Positions 20,840-31,121 of a stretch of 64,000 bases of DNA are shown here, in pieces (position 1 is the first letter of the stretch; each line of letters starts with the position of its first letter). The DNA is from Euleptes europaea. Lineage: Eukaryota > Chordata > Lepidosauria > Squamata > Sphaerodactylidae. The position numbers and the translations under genes are program-made. The notes beneath the pieces are model-generated. The model saw only the letters and a list, made by a program, of their open reading frames with translations. It was not told the origin of the DNA and did not search any database. The stretch spans positions 11,911,821 through 11,975,820 of the forward strand of contig NC_079312.1 in the NCBI RefSeq assembly GCF_029931775.1, in the 5' to 3' direction.

Positions 20840-21560
20840 GGGCCTAAAGACAGCCTGCCAACCTAAAAATACTTCTTATCCGCAATGATGAACTACTTAA
20901 CACTAGCATGGACTCTGGTACCAAGGCCTGTAACAAACCAAGGTGCCAAGTTTGCTCTCATATAGATCCTTGCAGCACCATCACTGGGTCCAGCAATGTC
21001 AGCCATACTATCTCAGGTTCATACTCCTGCTCATCTTCTAACGTGATTTATGCCATCACATGTCAGCAATGCCCTTCTACCCTCTACATTGGACAAAAAG
21101 ACCAGTCCCTGCGACAAAGACAGAAATCAGTGGGGGAACATTTTAACCTTCCAGGACATTCAGTTGCTGATGTAAGAGTAGCAGTCCTCTTACAAAGGGA
21201 TTTCAAAGGAAGATTAGAAAGTGAGACTGCTGAATTACAACTAATAACGAAGCTCAAGACATTGCATTCACCTGGCTTGCATAGAGATCTGGGATTGTTG
21301 TCTCATTACCCATGTTAATTTCTCCACACCTACTACCCTTCTGCATATTACACCTAATCCTCTGCATATCACACCTAATCCAATCACGCCTGTTAATGTC
21401 ATTTACTTGCTTTTGACATTTACATTGCCATTGTGTGTCTAATTCACTCTTCCCTACTTAAGGATAGATGGAATCACATTCTAGCTGTATCTGAAGAAGT
21501 GAGCTGTGGTTCATGAAAGCTCAATACCCTGCCAAAAATGTTGTTAGGGCTTTTCACTCA
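20840..21560 (+). mobile_element. Penelope-like element: GIY-YIG endonuclease and terminal repeat
   Basis: The frame 20908-21318 contains a Cys-rich start (CNKPRCQVCSHI), then VIYAITCQQCPSTLYIGQ and EHFNLPGHSVADVRVAVL, the zinc-binding and GIY-YIG endonuclease part of Penelope-like retroelements. No reverse transcriptase is present, so the copy is 5'-truncated. The 3' end (about 21485-21560) carries CTGAAGA at 21491-21497, a GTGAGC stem, GAAA at 21515-21518 and CATACCCTGCC-like sequence, which is the hammerhead-type terminal repeat of this class. Confidence 0.82.
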
Positions 21561-21720
21561 CTGTGATTCAAGTGGATAGGCTCACTAATTTGAGTGATTT
21601 TTTTTGTCCTCTGAGGATGATCCTTTGCGCATCAGATCAGTGTGCATAAAAAGGGAGGGCGCATGAATGCACTGCTCACCCCCATGTACAATTACCAGGC
21701 AGTGAATGAAGTGTCTATAT

Positions 21721-21925
21721 TAGGATTGCCAGCTTCCAGGTGGGCGCTGGAGCTCTCCCGGAATTACATCTGATCTCCAGATGACAGAGATCAGCACCCC
21801 TGGAAAAAATGGCTGCTTTGGTAAGTAGACTCTACGTCATTATTCCCTGCTGAGGACCCACTATCTTCCCTAGGCTCCACCCCCAAATATCCAGGTATTT
21901 CCCAGCTCGGAGCAGGCAACCCTAG
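21721..21925. repeat. AGGGTTGCCAG-ended repeat
   Basis: Starts TAGGATTGCCAGCTTCCAGG and ends AGCAGGCAACCCTAG, with CTGATCTCCAG and CTCCACCCCCAAATA inside. Ends are near-inverted, as in the other copies of this family. Confidence 0.6.
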
Positions 21926-22224
21926 AAACCTACACAGTCTTTCTCCATGGCTAAGAATATTAAACACAGCAGCGTTCTCAAGTATAGGGACGGAAGCTCC
22001 ATGCATACACTTGCTATGTGCATAGACACTGAGCTGATAAACCACTGATGGCAAAGCATACTGATGCTTGCTCATCCTCTATGTACACAGAGCCTCATGT
22101 AGAGAGCACACTGTCTTGAATGATCCAGGAACTCCACGTGGCATCATCTTCTGTGCTGTTCTCCATAGCTGGTGCTTGGATCGGGAAGAAGGGGTTTCTG
22201 TGGGGGTGAAAGTGAGGCTGCACC

Positions 22225-22405
22225 ACATTTTAGTGGTTAAGAACATGCCTTGCATACAGGAGGGCCTTGTTCTATCCCAGGCTTCTCCATCCACAGCCAA
22301 CCCAAGTAACATTATTGCAAAAGACTCTGGAAACCACTGCCAGCTAGAGCACCATGAGGGAGTCGATGGCTCAGAGGTCTGACTCTGTATAAGGCAGCTT
22401 CATGC
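22225..22405 (+). repeat. tRNA-derived SINE (GGCAGCTTCATG-tailed)
   Basis: TTTTAGTGGTTAAGAACATG resembles an A box. The 3' part (GACTCTGTATAAGGCAGCTTCATG) is the tail shared by the SINEs near 28188-28410 (inverted) and 58068-58255. The copy is old and worn. Confidence 0.55.
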
Positions 22406-22689
22406 GAATCTGTGGGGAACGAATGCACTTGTTGATACGATAATTTTGGTGCCCATCAGAAAAGTGACATGTTCATGCAGGACAGACTAGGTGGAACTTT
22501 TAAATGTTTACATTCTTATATGTTGATCTTTACAGGGGGATGTCTGTTTCCTAGATGCCACTGTTGACCCTGGAAATGTGAAAAAATGAACTGCAGGAAC
22601 TGGCCAGTTAAATGCAGGAAATGGCAGGAAATGCCCAGTAAAATCCTTAAGCATCTCTTCCCCAACATGATTAAAATAGGTGCAGCCAG

Positions 22690-22860
22690 TTGGAGCAGAT
22701 AAGAATGGCCTCAAAGGGTTAAAAGGAAAGTGGGGTTTCCTAGATAGGATGTAAAAGGGTAGTCCTCTTTCTGTGAAGGTAATTCTCACACTCTCACCTC
22801 TTGATCTTGACAGTGGGAGGTGGGTTTTCAAGCTCCCTGTGCTGAATTTTGAAGATTTTT
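22690..22860 (+). promoter_or_regulatory. Second first-exon-like relic upstream of unit C
   Basis: CTCAAAGGGTTAAAAGGAAAG, GGGGTTTCCTAGATAGGATG and GTGGGTTTTCAAGCTCCCTG resemble the start of the first-exon family and also the sequence at 55195-55360 ahead of unit F. No clear donor is visible. Confidence 0.4.
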
Positions 22861-22974
22861 AAAAAATCTTAATGTTAGCATTTAATAAAGCTGTAGAAAG
22901 ACAAATTCATATTAATAGTTTTTCATACAATTTGTGAATATGTGTAGAAAAAATCACATGGAGACATTGTAGAA

Positions 22975-23215
22975 GGTTGTTTTTTATATTCCACTTTCCC
23001 CTACTTTTAAGGAGTCTCAAAGTGGCTTACAATTGCCTTGCTTCCCCCCTCACAACAGGAACTCTGTGAGGTCGGTGGGACTGAGAGAGTTCTGAGAGAA
23101 CCGTGACTGGCCCAAGGTCACCCAGCAGGTTGCATGTGTAGGAGTAGGGAACCAAACCCGGTTCTTCAGATTAGAGTCCACTGCTCTTAACCACTATACC
23201 ACGCTGGTTCTCCAT
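22975..23215 (-). repeat. tRNA-derived SINE, MIR-like
   Basis: Inverted copy: TTTTATATTCCACTTTCCCC, GTGGCTTACAATTGCC, AAGGTCACCCAGCAGG, then ACTCTTAACCACTATACCAC (reverse of the A box GTGGTATAGTGGTTAAGAG). It belongs to the same family as 45311-45605 and 51575-51895. It lies just before the SCAN acceptor of unit C. Confidence 0.75.
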
Positions 23216-23436
23216 AACTTGACTTCTGCTGTCTTTCCCATTTTCTTTTCTCCAGGAGGAAGCCACGTCTAGAAGACAATAAATGCATTATAGAATTTTC
23301 TACCATAACTGAGGGGTCTTTCAAAGAGGGAGATGGAGAAGCAAGACCCTTGACCCCTCCCCCCCCCAAAAAAAAACAGAGGAAGTATCACAGGAAAGAA
23401 GAAAATCCCCTCACATCCATCCTCCAGGCTGGCAAA

Positions 23437-24066
23437 ATGAATGGATTTTTGGAAAGGAGACCAGGAGATCTGATGGCTCAGCATGAGCGTTCCCTTTCCC
23501 TCGCACAGTGGGAAGCCCAGTGGCAGGAGTTCCTCAGGACAGTGGAAAACCCTCACTCTGGATGGGGAATCCCACACTTCCCACAGAAACCTTCCCCCTG
23601 GGATGATGCCAAGGCCTTTCTGGCTGCCTTTGAGCAAGTGGCTGAAGCCTGTCAGTGGCCCCAGGAGGAGTGGGTGACCCGACTTGTGCCAGCCCTCAGC
23701 AGGGATACTGAGAAGGCCTTCAACAGTCTGGATGTCCGAGACAGAGAAGATTATGGGAAGGTGAAAGCAGCCATCTTGCGAGGGGATGCCCTGAGCCGGG
23801 AGAAGCAGCGCCAGCAGTTCAGGCTCTTCTCCTACCAAGAGGCTGAGGGGCCACGGTGGGCTTATACTCGACTGCGGGAAATGTGCCGTGGATGGCTGAG
23901 AGTGGAGAATCACAGCAAGGAGCAGATCCTGGAGTTGTTGATCCTGGAACAGCTTCTTAGTGTCCTGCCCCCAGAGATACAGAGCCAGGTGAGGGAGAGT
24001 GGCCCCGAGAGCTGCTCCCAGGCAGTGGCTCTGGCCGAGGAGTTCCTCTTAAAGCAGGAGAAGCAG
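23437..24066 (+). CDS. Unit C, exon 2: capsid-like SCAN exon
   Basis: The acceptor is TTTTCTCCAG at 23255 and the donor CAG|GTGAGG at 24066, phase 0. The domain order is that of unit B: an N-terminal capsid-like lobe ([17 protein letters not shown] ... [19 protein letters not shown]) and the SCAN domain ([20 protein letters not shown] ... [16 protein letters not shown]). The family ATG (MEKE...) has lost its frame: the ATG at 23333 runs into a stop after six codons. The first ATG in the SCAN frame is 23437 ([13 protein letters not shown]). A C9A9 run at 23356-23373 in the open stretch just upstream may also vary in length. Unit E starts at the equivalent codon, and C and E SCAN exons are each other's closest relatives here. 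Confidence 0.88.
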
Positions 24067-24610
24067 GTGAGGCTTTTCTTCTGTGTGGGTCCTGAGTGCT
24101 AGAGGACCTGGGGTGGAGCTGGGACTGAGATCTCTCTCCATCTCAGAGGGCAGAAGGGGAACGCCATGGAGTGATGGGCTGGTCTGCTGGCTCCTCTCTC
24201 TGGAAATTCAGTCCAGATGAATTGGGTGAAGGCACTATCTCTGAATCTGGGAACTGGTGGATGCTCAGTCTGTCCCCAAAAGAACAGGCCCTCAGAAAGT
24301 TGTATTTCAGCTTCTTTAATTGATGTCTGGGGGAGGTTTGGGAAGCTGGATCTAAATTAACCATCTAATCACAATCCTCTGTGCTCAGGTGTGCCAGATC
24401 CCCTTTCTGGTAGCAAATGAACCAGGCTGCATATTTTTTTTAAATGTGATCCTCCTTAAAGATACTATGTCCTGAGTTCTGCCTGCTATGTACCATTGGA
24501 TCCACTAAGTTCAAGGCAGAGGACAGAACTCTCCTATTTCTCTATCCCTATCCCACCCCCCAGCTCTTTCATTGTGCCCTGAAAGGCTCTGTCCCTCTCT
24601 GGTGTTGCAG

Positions 24611-24731
24611 GTGTCCTCGGAGCAGGCGGCTGGAAGTGTCTCTGAGGCAGGCCAGGCTCCATCTGAGAGTGAGCAAAGGCAGCTCCTGATGGAAATCAAA
24701 GAAGAGGAGGATGGAGAGGCCAACCTGCTGG
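24611..24731 (+). CDS. Unit C, exon 3: acidic middle exon
   Basis: The 121-bp exon lies between GGTGTTGCAG and CTGG|GTAAGG, phase 0 in and phase 1 out. It encodes VSSEQAAGSVSEAGQAPSES, then a KEEEDGEANLL stretch. One extra Glu codon makes it 3 bp longer than in B and E. Confidence 0.88.
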
Positions 24732-24979
24732 GTAAGGAGGGAGGCCTTCTGGGGCCTGAGAGTGGGGTGTCTTGGAAGCTCCTTCTAGGGTTGAGATTAG
24801 CAGTGGCTCCTTCTGTCCCTCTTCAAGGGCTGCTCAGTACAGGAAAAGGGCTAGAGTGGAAGGATTAAATGCAAAAACAACCCCCAAATTAAGAATGTCA
24901 GAAGAGCCCGGCTGGATAAGACGAAAGGCTCATCCAACTCTTTTCTATAATGGTCATCTAGATATTTCCAGCCTTGATG

Positions 24980-25190
24980 TGGTTGGCTAAGGCTAGCCTG
25001 ATCTTGTCAGATCTCAGAAGCTAAGCAGAGTCGGTCCTGGCTAGTACTTGAATGGGAAACCACCAAAGAATACCAAGGTTGCTATGCAGAGGAAGGCAAT
25101 GGCAAACTACCTCTGTTAGTCTCCTGCCTTGAAAACCTTATTGGGTTGCTATAAGTCGGCTGCAACTTGATGGGACTTTACACACACATA
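24980..25190 (+). mobile_element. 5S rRNA-derived SINE
   Basis: AGATCTCAGAAGCTAAGCAG, TGGCTAGTACTTGAATGGGA and ACCACC follow the 5S rRNA internal promoter sequence. The 3' part (CTTGAAAACC ... CTGCAACTTGATGG ... CTTTACACACAC) resembles a BovB-type tail. Matches the 5S-derived SINEs described from squamates. Confidence 0.85.
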
Positions 25191-25856
25191 GATATCTCTA
25201 GGAAGTCCCCAAAGTGGTCACAATGGGATTGGGACTTGCCTGTTTTTTCCCAACCCCCAGTAAATAGCCATTCATTGGCTTTCTGCCCCTGACTATGAAG
25301 GTTCCATAAAGAGAGAATGACTGATAGCCATTGATGCAGGTTTTGAAGGGGGTTGGAATCTGTTTCACAGAGCAGCTGTCTTCTTTCTCTTGGGTCACAC
25401 TTGGAGGGGAAGCGTGCTTCTTCATGGTTAGAACATATAAGAATATTCTGTTTCCACTCCATGTTTGTAGTGATCAATAGTAATGTTTGAATTGTTTCTG
25501 TTTGGTAAATTAAAATATAGAAGTGTGGTGGTCCCCTTTGAAGTGTGAAATTCATTTGATTAGGTCCTCATCTCCCCCCACCCCCATCAAACCCATCCAA
25601 TATGAGGTTGGAGGAAAGAATCTTTGGGTCTTTTCATCCTTCAAGTACATATGGGGATTTTGGGGGAAGGGAGTGAAAGGCAAAAGATAAAACGGTTCTA
25701 TTGCAGAGTCTGGTTGGGAAAAGGTTTGACCAGCAGCTGAATTGGGGAGAGCAGGGAAAGACGGAAATCAAAGTACATATATATCATGAATGGCAAGTTT
25801 GAGATTTGGTTTATTGGTGTCTTAAGCTAACTGGATCTCTGTCATTGTTCTGGTAG
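25191..25856 (+). other. Intron 3 of unit C, duplicated 3' part
   Basis: About 25625-25790 (CATATGGGGATTTTGGGGGAAGGGA ... GGCAAAAGATAAAA) matches 36195-36350 in D and 58315-58450 in F, supporting common origin. The acceptor is TTGTTCTGGTAG at 25856. Nothing else was recognised. Confidence 0.5.
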
Positions 25857-26305
25857 ATCATGTACAGGAGAATTCTGGTGATATGAGACAAAAGAGGTGG
25901 TTATTAGAAAATGCCAAGGATGGGGAGTCTGAAGGAGACTTCAAGAATCATGCAGGACCCCAGAATCAGGAGAAAAATGACACATTTGAGATGACGGATA
26001 AACCCATTCCTTGCCAAGAAGAGGAATTCCTAGAAATTGCAGTCCAAGAAGAAAAGCCAAGCCCAAATATTCAGAACCAAGGGCTTAGTGCTCATGAGAG
26101 AATCCACATCAGGAAAAAACAAAATGAAAGTGAGGAGTTCAGTCAGAGCACGGACCTCAGTTCACAGGAACAAATTCACTTGGGAGAGAAACTGTATAAT
26201 TGCTCAGCATGCGGAAAGAACTTCAGTTGCAGACTGGCTCTTACTTCACATCAAAGAATTCACACAGGTGGGAAGCTGTATAAAATACTCAAGGGTATGG
26301 AATGA
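25857..26305 (+). CDS. Unit C, terminal exon option 1: one-finger exon
   Basis: This exon has a phase 1 acceptor (first two bases complete an Asp codon) and the same linker as unit B (IPCQEEEFLEIAVQEEKPSP). It has one regular finger (YNCSACGKNFSCRLALTSHQ) and then KLYKILKGME and a stop. The last residues come from a frame change where the next finger should start (expected [10 protein letters not shown]). D has the same change and nearly the same tail, so it predates their split. Spliced to exons 2-3 it would give about 399 aa. It may be a real short isoform or a tolerated relic skipped in favour of 26709. Confidence 0.65.
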
Positions 26306-26379
26306 TCTCCTCCGATGCAGTAGGATTTAATGCACATTTGAAGTGTACAGTAATCTATGCCTTAATGTATAGTTGCCCT

Positions 26380-26600
26380 GACCTGGATGGTCCATATTAG
26401 CCTGATCTTGTCAGATCTCAGAAGCTAAGCAGGGTTGGTCTTGGTTAGTACTTGGATGGGAGTTCACTAAGGTATACCAGCATCATTATGCAGAGGAAGG
26501 CAATGGCAAACCACCTCTGTTACTCTTTTGCCTTGAAAACCCTGCTGGGTTGCCATACGTTGGCTGCAACTTGATGGCACTTTATACACACATATAGCGT
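26380..26600 (+). mobile_element. 5S rRNA-derived SINE
   Basis: CTTGTCAGATCTCAGAAGC, TTAGTACTTGGATGGGAG, GAAGGCAATGGCAAACCACC and TTGATGGCACTTTATACACAC. It lies between the two terminal exon options of unit C. Confidence 0.85.
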
Positions 26601-26708
26601 ATAGTTGGAGGAAACCACTGAAATTTTTTGAGCGCAGAAAGAACTTGCAAGTGCAGATCAGACCTCCTTGCATGGGTGCTAACTGGAGCTCTCTTTTTAT
26701 TCCCGCAG

Positions 26709-27481
26709 GGGATGATCAGGAGAATGAGGAAGATGAGGAACTGCATGGGTTATCATCAGGCAAAACCAAGTATGAAGAGTTTAAAGGAAACTTCAGGAAT
26801 CGAGGTAGACCCAAGACTCAGGCAGGAAGCCACGTGGTGGAGAAGATGGATGATTCCATTCCTTGCCAAGAGGGGGATTTCTGTGACATAGTTGACATGG
26901 GGATGGAACCATATAAATGCTCCATGTGTGAAATGAACTTCTCAAACCAAACCCAGTATAATATACATATGCGAATGCACAGTGGAAAGATGCCACATAA
27001 GTGCTCAGAGTGTGAAAAGAGCTTCCTTCGCAGAACAGAGTTCCTAAGACATCAAAGAATCCACACAGGGGAGAAACCATATAAATGCTTGGAGTGTGGA
27101 AGGTGCTTCTGTCAGAGGGGTAACCTTGTTATACATGAAAGAATTCACACAGGGGAGAAACCACATAAATGTTTGAAGTGTGGCAAGTGTTTTTGTTCTC
27201 CCTCAAACCTTATACGCCACCATATAATTCATTCAGGAGAAAAACCATATACATGCTTGGAATGTGGAAAGAGCTTCATTAAGAGATCACACCTTGAACA
27301 ACACCAAAGAAGCCACACAGGGGAGAAACCATTTGAGTGCTTAGAGTGTGGAAAGAGATTTATTCAGAAGGGTCACCTTCATCGGCATCAAAGAATCCAC
27401 ATGAGAAGAAAGCTCACATCTGCTCAACCTTCTCTCATATTTCATACCTTAAAGACAACCACAGACACCGCATATGGTTGA
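26709..27481 (+). CDS. Unit C, terminal exon option 2: six-finger exon
   Basis: The acceptor TTTTATTCCCGCAG gives phase 1, so this exon can replace the one at 25857. The linker is of the second type ([19 protein letters not shown] ... IPCQEGDFCDIV), like units A and D. Six C2H2 fingers follow, from YKCSMCEMNFSNQTQYNIHM to [20 protein letters not shown], then a non-finger tail ([20 protein letters not shown]). With exons 2-3 it gives about 507 aa. The array is short: a further finger-like sequence (TATAAATGCTCAGGTTGCAT, near 27530) lies past the stop in another frame. Confidence 0.92.
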
Positions 27482-28187
27482 AGTCATGTCTATTTGTTGT
27501 ACACCAGAAATTTACACAAAGGAAAAATTGTATAAATGCTCAGGTTGCATAAAGAGCTTTAGCCAGGGTGGAAGCATTACTTGTCATCAAAGAGATCACA
27601 TAAGGGGGGTGGGGAACCCACCAAGGATCTGCTATGTGTGTTGAAGGAGATTCAAGAGCAGCTCATCCCTTTTACATCATCAAGGAATCCACAGGGGAGA
27701 AATGTCATAAATGAATTGCTTTAGACACCTTAACATTCCTGAACAAATCCACAAAAAAGCTCTCTACCCACAACCCCTCCTCACATTGACTGAACTCATG
27801 GAGAGTGAGCACAGGACCACCTACATGAGAGGAAGTGTTCATAGGTACATTCCCACCCTACAATTGGGGACACTGTTCTCTGCATGTTCCTAAAAACAGG
27901 GAGGGAAGGAACATACTAGTGGATGCTTTCTCTGAGTGGGGGTGCTGTGCTCGTGATCATATGGAGAAGTCCAGCATACTGCTGCCTACTCCTGTTCTCT
28001 GTGCACTAATTCAGCATATGGAGGGGTCATGTATAGAGGGCCACCAGGAAAAGTTCCCCTATGAACCACCCTCTATTCATGGACCATCAGAGCTGCTGTG
28101 TGCTTTCACTGCCCAGAGTGTGTTGGTGGCAGAAAGGAGTAGGTATCTACATCCTCTCTTTTATTGGCATCAGGAGTGAACAGCAGG
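27482..28187 (+). other. 3' flank of unit C with decayed fingers
   Basis: Finger-like sequence persists at about 27500-27600 (AGCTTTAGCCAGGGTGGAAG and CATCAAAGAGATCAC) and near 27680-27710 (AAGGAATCCACAGGGGAGAA). No complete frame exists. From about 27750 to 28187 nothing was recognised. Confidence 0.5.
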
Positions 28188-28410
28188 CATCATATGAACA
28201 CATGAGGCTGCCTCATACCGAATCAGACCCTTGGTCCATCCAAGTCAGTATTGTCTACTCAGACCGGCAGCGGCTCTCCAGGGTCTCAGGCAGGGGTCTT
28301 TCACATCACCTCCTTGCCTGGTCCCTTTAACTGGAGATGCTGGGGACTGTACCTGGGACCTGCATGCCAAGCGGATGCTCTACCACTGAGCCACAGCCTC
28401 TCCCCTTAAA
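28188..28410 (-). mobile_element. tRNA-derived SINE
   Basis: The inverted copy begins at its tail (GAACACATGAGGCTGCCTCA) and ends at the tRNA head: GGGACCTGCATGCCAAG, GCTCTACCACTGAGCCACAG (reverse complement of the CTGTGGCTCAGTGGTAGAGC A box). Internal GTCTCAGGCAGGGGTCTTTC matches other copies. Confidence 0.85.
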
Positions 28411-28740
28411 ATGTAATTTTAATCCCTAATTAGCAAAGTGTTTCTTCCTAGCAGGGAGGCCTGAGAGGGAGGAAGAATCTCAGTAGAGCAGAGGGGAATA
28501 TCATTGAGTGATGGGCAGGTCAATTCCTTCCTTGTCTTGGATTCTCAGGCCTGATGAGGTGTGCATTGTGGGGGAGAGCAGTATATCTCCATCTGGGTTT
28601 CAGAGGTTAGTCTGCCTTAGGTGGGTTCTCCTTCCCCTGAAAGAACTGCACGTTCCCTCCTGCTCCAATTTCCTGCCCTATTGCAGTGTTCACAGGTGAG
28701 GCCTGAAGCACCATTTAGTTTGGCAACTACCAATATTGGT

Positions 28741-29290
28741 TCTTGTAGATTATCCGGGCTGTGTCGAAGGCTTTCACAGTCAGAGTTCAAAATATTGTGT
28801 GACCGTGGTCTTGGTATTTTCTTTCCTGACGTTTCGCCAGCAGCCGTGGCCGGCATCGTCAGAGGAGTAACACTGAAGGACAGTGTCTCTCAGTGTCAAG
28901 TGTGAAGGAAGAGTAATATATAGTCAGAAAGGGGCTGGGTTTGAGCTGAATCATTGTCCTACAAAAAGTATCAAAGGTAATGTGCTAATCATTAGCACAT
29001 TTTTATTTTAATGATTAGCACATTACCTTTGATACTTTTTGCAGGACAATGATTCAGCTCAAACCCAGCCCCTTTCTGACTATATATTACTCTTCCTACA
29101 CACTTGACACTGAGAGATACTGTCCTTCAGTGTTACTCCTCTGAAGATGCCGGCCACGGCTGCTGGCGAAACGTCAGGAAAGAAAATACCAAGACCACGG
29201 TCACACAGCCCGGATAACCTACAAGAACCAATGAACTCTGACCGTGAAAGCCTTCGACAATATTTTGAACTACCAATATGTTTTTGGTTC
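28741..29290. repeat. Large foldback of Penelope-like terminal repeats
   Basis: Two arms of roughly 240 bp are inverted copies of one another and meet near 28985-29020 (GTGCTAATCATTAGCAC and its partner). Each arm carries TATATATTACTCTTCC, a CTGAAGATGCCGGCC...GGCGAAACGTC block and CACACAGCCCGGATAACC. In the right arm CTGAAGA is at 29141-29147 and GAAA at 29168-29171 with a six-pair stem between. This matches the terminal repeats of Penelope-like elements. The outer left part is rearranged: the GTCGAAGGCTTTCAC segment is displaced. Confidence 0.75.
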
Positions 29291-29555
29291 TTGGTGGAAT
29301 TCGTTACCCTGGGACTTTACTCTGACAAGGTTATTTCCCATGTTTAAGCAATTGTAAAAAGTAAATTGGAAGGGAATTAGTGTATCACGAAGGGGGTCCA
29401 ATTCACATTAATGGCTCGATTTTTGGTTGTTCTGTTTATTTCCATGCTACTTTTAACAGTTTGTACTTTTACTTTTTATTAAAACTTATGGATTCTTCTT
29501 TTATTTAAAGAGAAACAGCAATTCTTTAAATTACAGAATATTTTCCTCTTTGATG

Positions 29556-29703
29556 CCTGTGGCTAGTAAAGGGTTAAGAAGGTGACTGAGCTGCTTTTCC
29601 TAGAGAGGGGCAGAGGGAGGAGGAAAAACACTGCAGACGTCTTCCTTCCTACTTCTCCGCCTCCTTTTGGCCCCACTTTTCCCGCAGGACGGTGCCTGTG
29701 AAG
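29556..29703 (+). promoter_or_regulatory. Putative promoter and first exon of unit D
   Basis: AGTAAAGGGTTAAGAAGG, TTTTCCTAGAGAGGGGC, GTCTTCCTTCCTACTTCTCC and CTCCTTTTGG, with donor GAAG|GTAAAG at 29703/29704. GC-rich sequence follows (29710-29960), as in the other units. It is about 1.3 kb before the SCAN exon. Confidence 0.58.
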
Positions 29704-30134
29704 GTAAAGATCTGTGGGGCTGGGAGGGAGAGAGAGAGAGAGGAGCGCACCCATGATGGTCGTCCCTGCAATGGGGGTCCCTCTAGGTTTCACGTGCAGA
29801 GCAAGGCTGGGGGGGAGGAGGTCAGGCTGGGCCCGGGGAGGGTTTCCAGCTGTGGATCCGGCCCCTTGAACTGGGGCTGGATCTGCAGAAAGGAGCAGGA
29901 GGGAATCAGCGCAGAAAGAGGTGTGCAAATACAGCTTGGGTGTAGGAGACGCAGGGATCTTCATTTGGCTTCTGGGAGGGTTGCATAGTAGGAAATTCCT
30001 GAGGGACCATCATAATCTCCCTCCTCCTTCCAGACACTTATCTGGCTCCTGCCTCTGAACATGAACAGAGTGCCTTGCACTGTCTTGCAGAGACATGAGA
30101 AGCATTGGGCAAATGGATGTGGAGGGAGGGGTAT

Positions 30135-30660
30135 CTGTGATGGGGGGAGGCCGTAGCTCAGTGGCAGAGCCCACCCTTTGCCTAGAGGAGATCCTTGATC
30201 CTATCCCTGGTATCTGCTTCCATACCAACCAAAACAGCACAGCTGGGAGAGACTCCAGAGAGCGGCTGCCATGAGGCTAGACTACTGGACTGAACTCCAC
30301 AGGGAACGGGCCTTGAAGACACCTTGGAAACTTCTGGCATTGCAGAACACTATAGCTCAATTATCAGGAGTTAGGCAGAGCCTCTTTTGTAAGTGCTCCA
30401 TCAACTCCCCATTAGTTTTCAGGTTTAGTGCAAAGGGCTGGTTATCACCAAGGAATCTCTCTGTGGGCTGAGATCCACAAATCTCACAGCACAGCCAGTC
30501 CCATTATGCTGTACACATGAGGGTTCCTTCTCCAGCAGCTCAGGGAGAGGCCTTCACATCACTTCCTACCTGATCCCTTTAACTAGGGATGCCAGGGATA
30601 GAACCTGGGGCCTTCTGCATGCAAAACAGGTCCTCTACCACCAAGCCATGACTTGTGCCA
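30135..30660 (+). repeat. Intron 1 block of unit D shared with F, with SINE relics
   Basis: GCCGTAGCTCAGTGGCAGAG at about 30150 is a tRNA-like head. The following 350 bp (CAACCAAAACAGCACAGCTGG ... GCATTGCAGAACACTATAG ... CTGGTTATCACCA) match 55440-55830 in unit F. An inverted SINE piece (about 30528-30660, CATGCAAAACAGGTCCTCTACCACC) ends it. Confidence 0.6.
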
Positions 30661-31121
30661 AGTCTCCTAATCAGAGCAGAGCTCTTTGAAGGTGGCACCC
30701 TAAAAATGGATAAAATTGCACATTGTCTCTGGCATCTGTTGGTGGAACAGCCTTCCTGGTATTTCACAAACTGTAACAAAGAATTTTCTGTGATGGAATA
30801 GAAATCGGAAACATTGTAATCAATATCTTAATGTATGCATTTAATAAAGAATTATACATAAAATCATACTGCAACCTTTTTGCATATAATTACTGTATCT
30901 AGGCAGAAAAATCACACTGGGGTCATGAAACCAGACATATATGTAATTTATAGTCTGCCTTTCTCACTAGGACCCAGGGCTGATTATACAGAGTGATCAA
31001 GCGTGTCCCTTCTCCCTCTCCCATATTTTTCTTTTCTACAGGGAGAAGTCAGTGTGAAAAATGAGATATTCTGGAGTTTTCAGCCATACCGCACCAACTC
31101 AGTGATTATTTAGAGCCAGAA

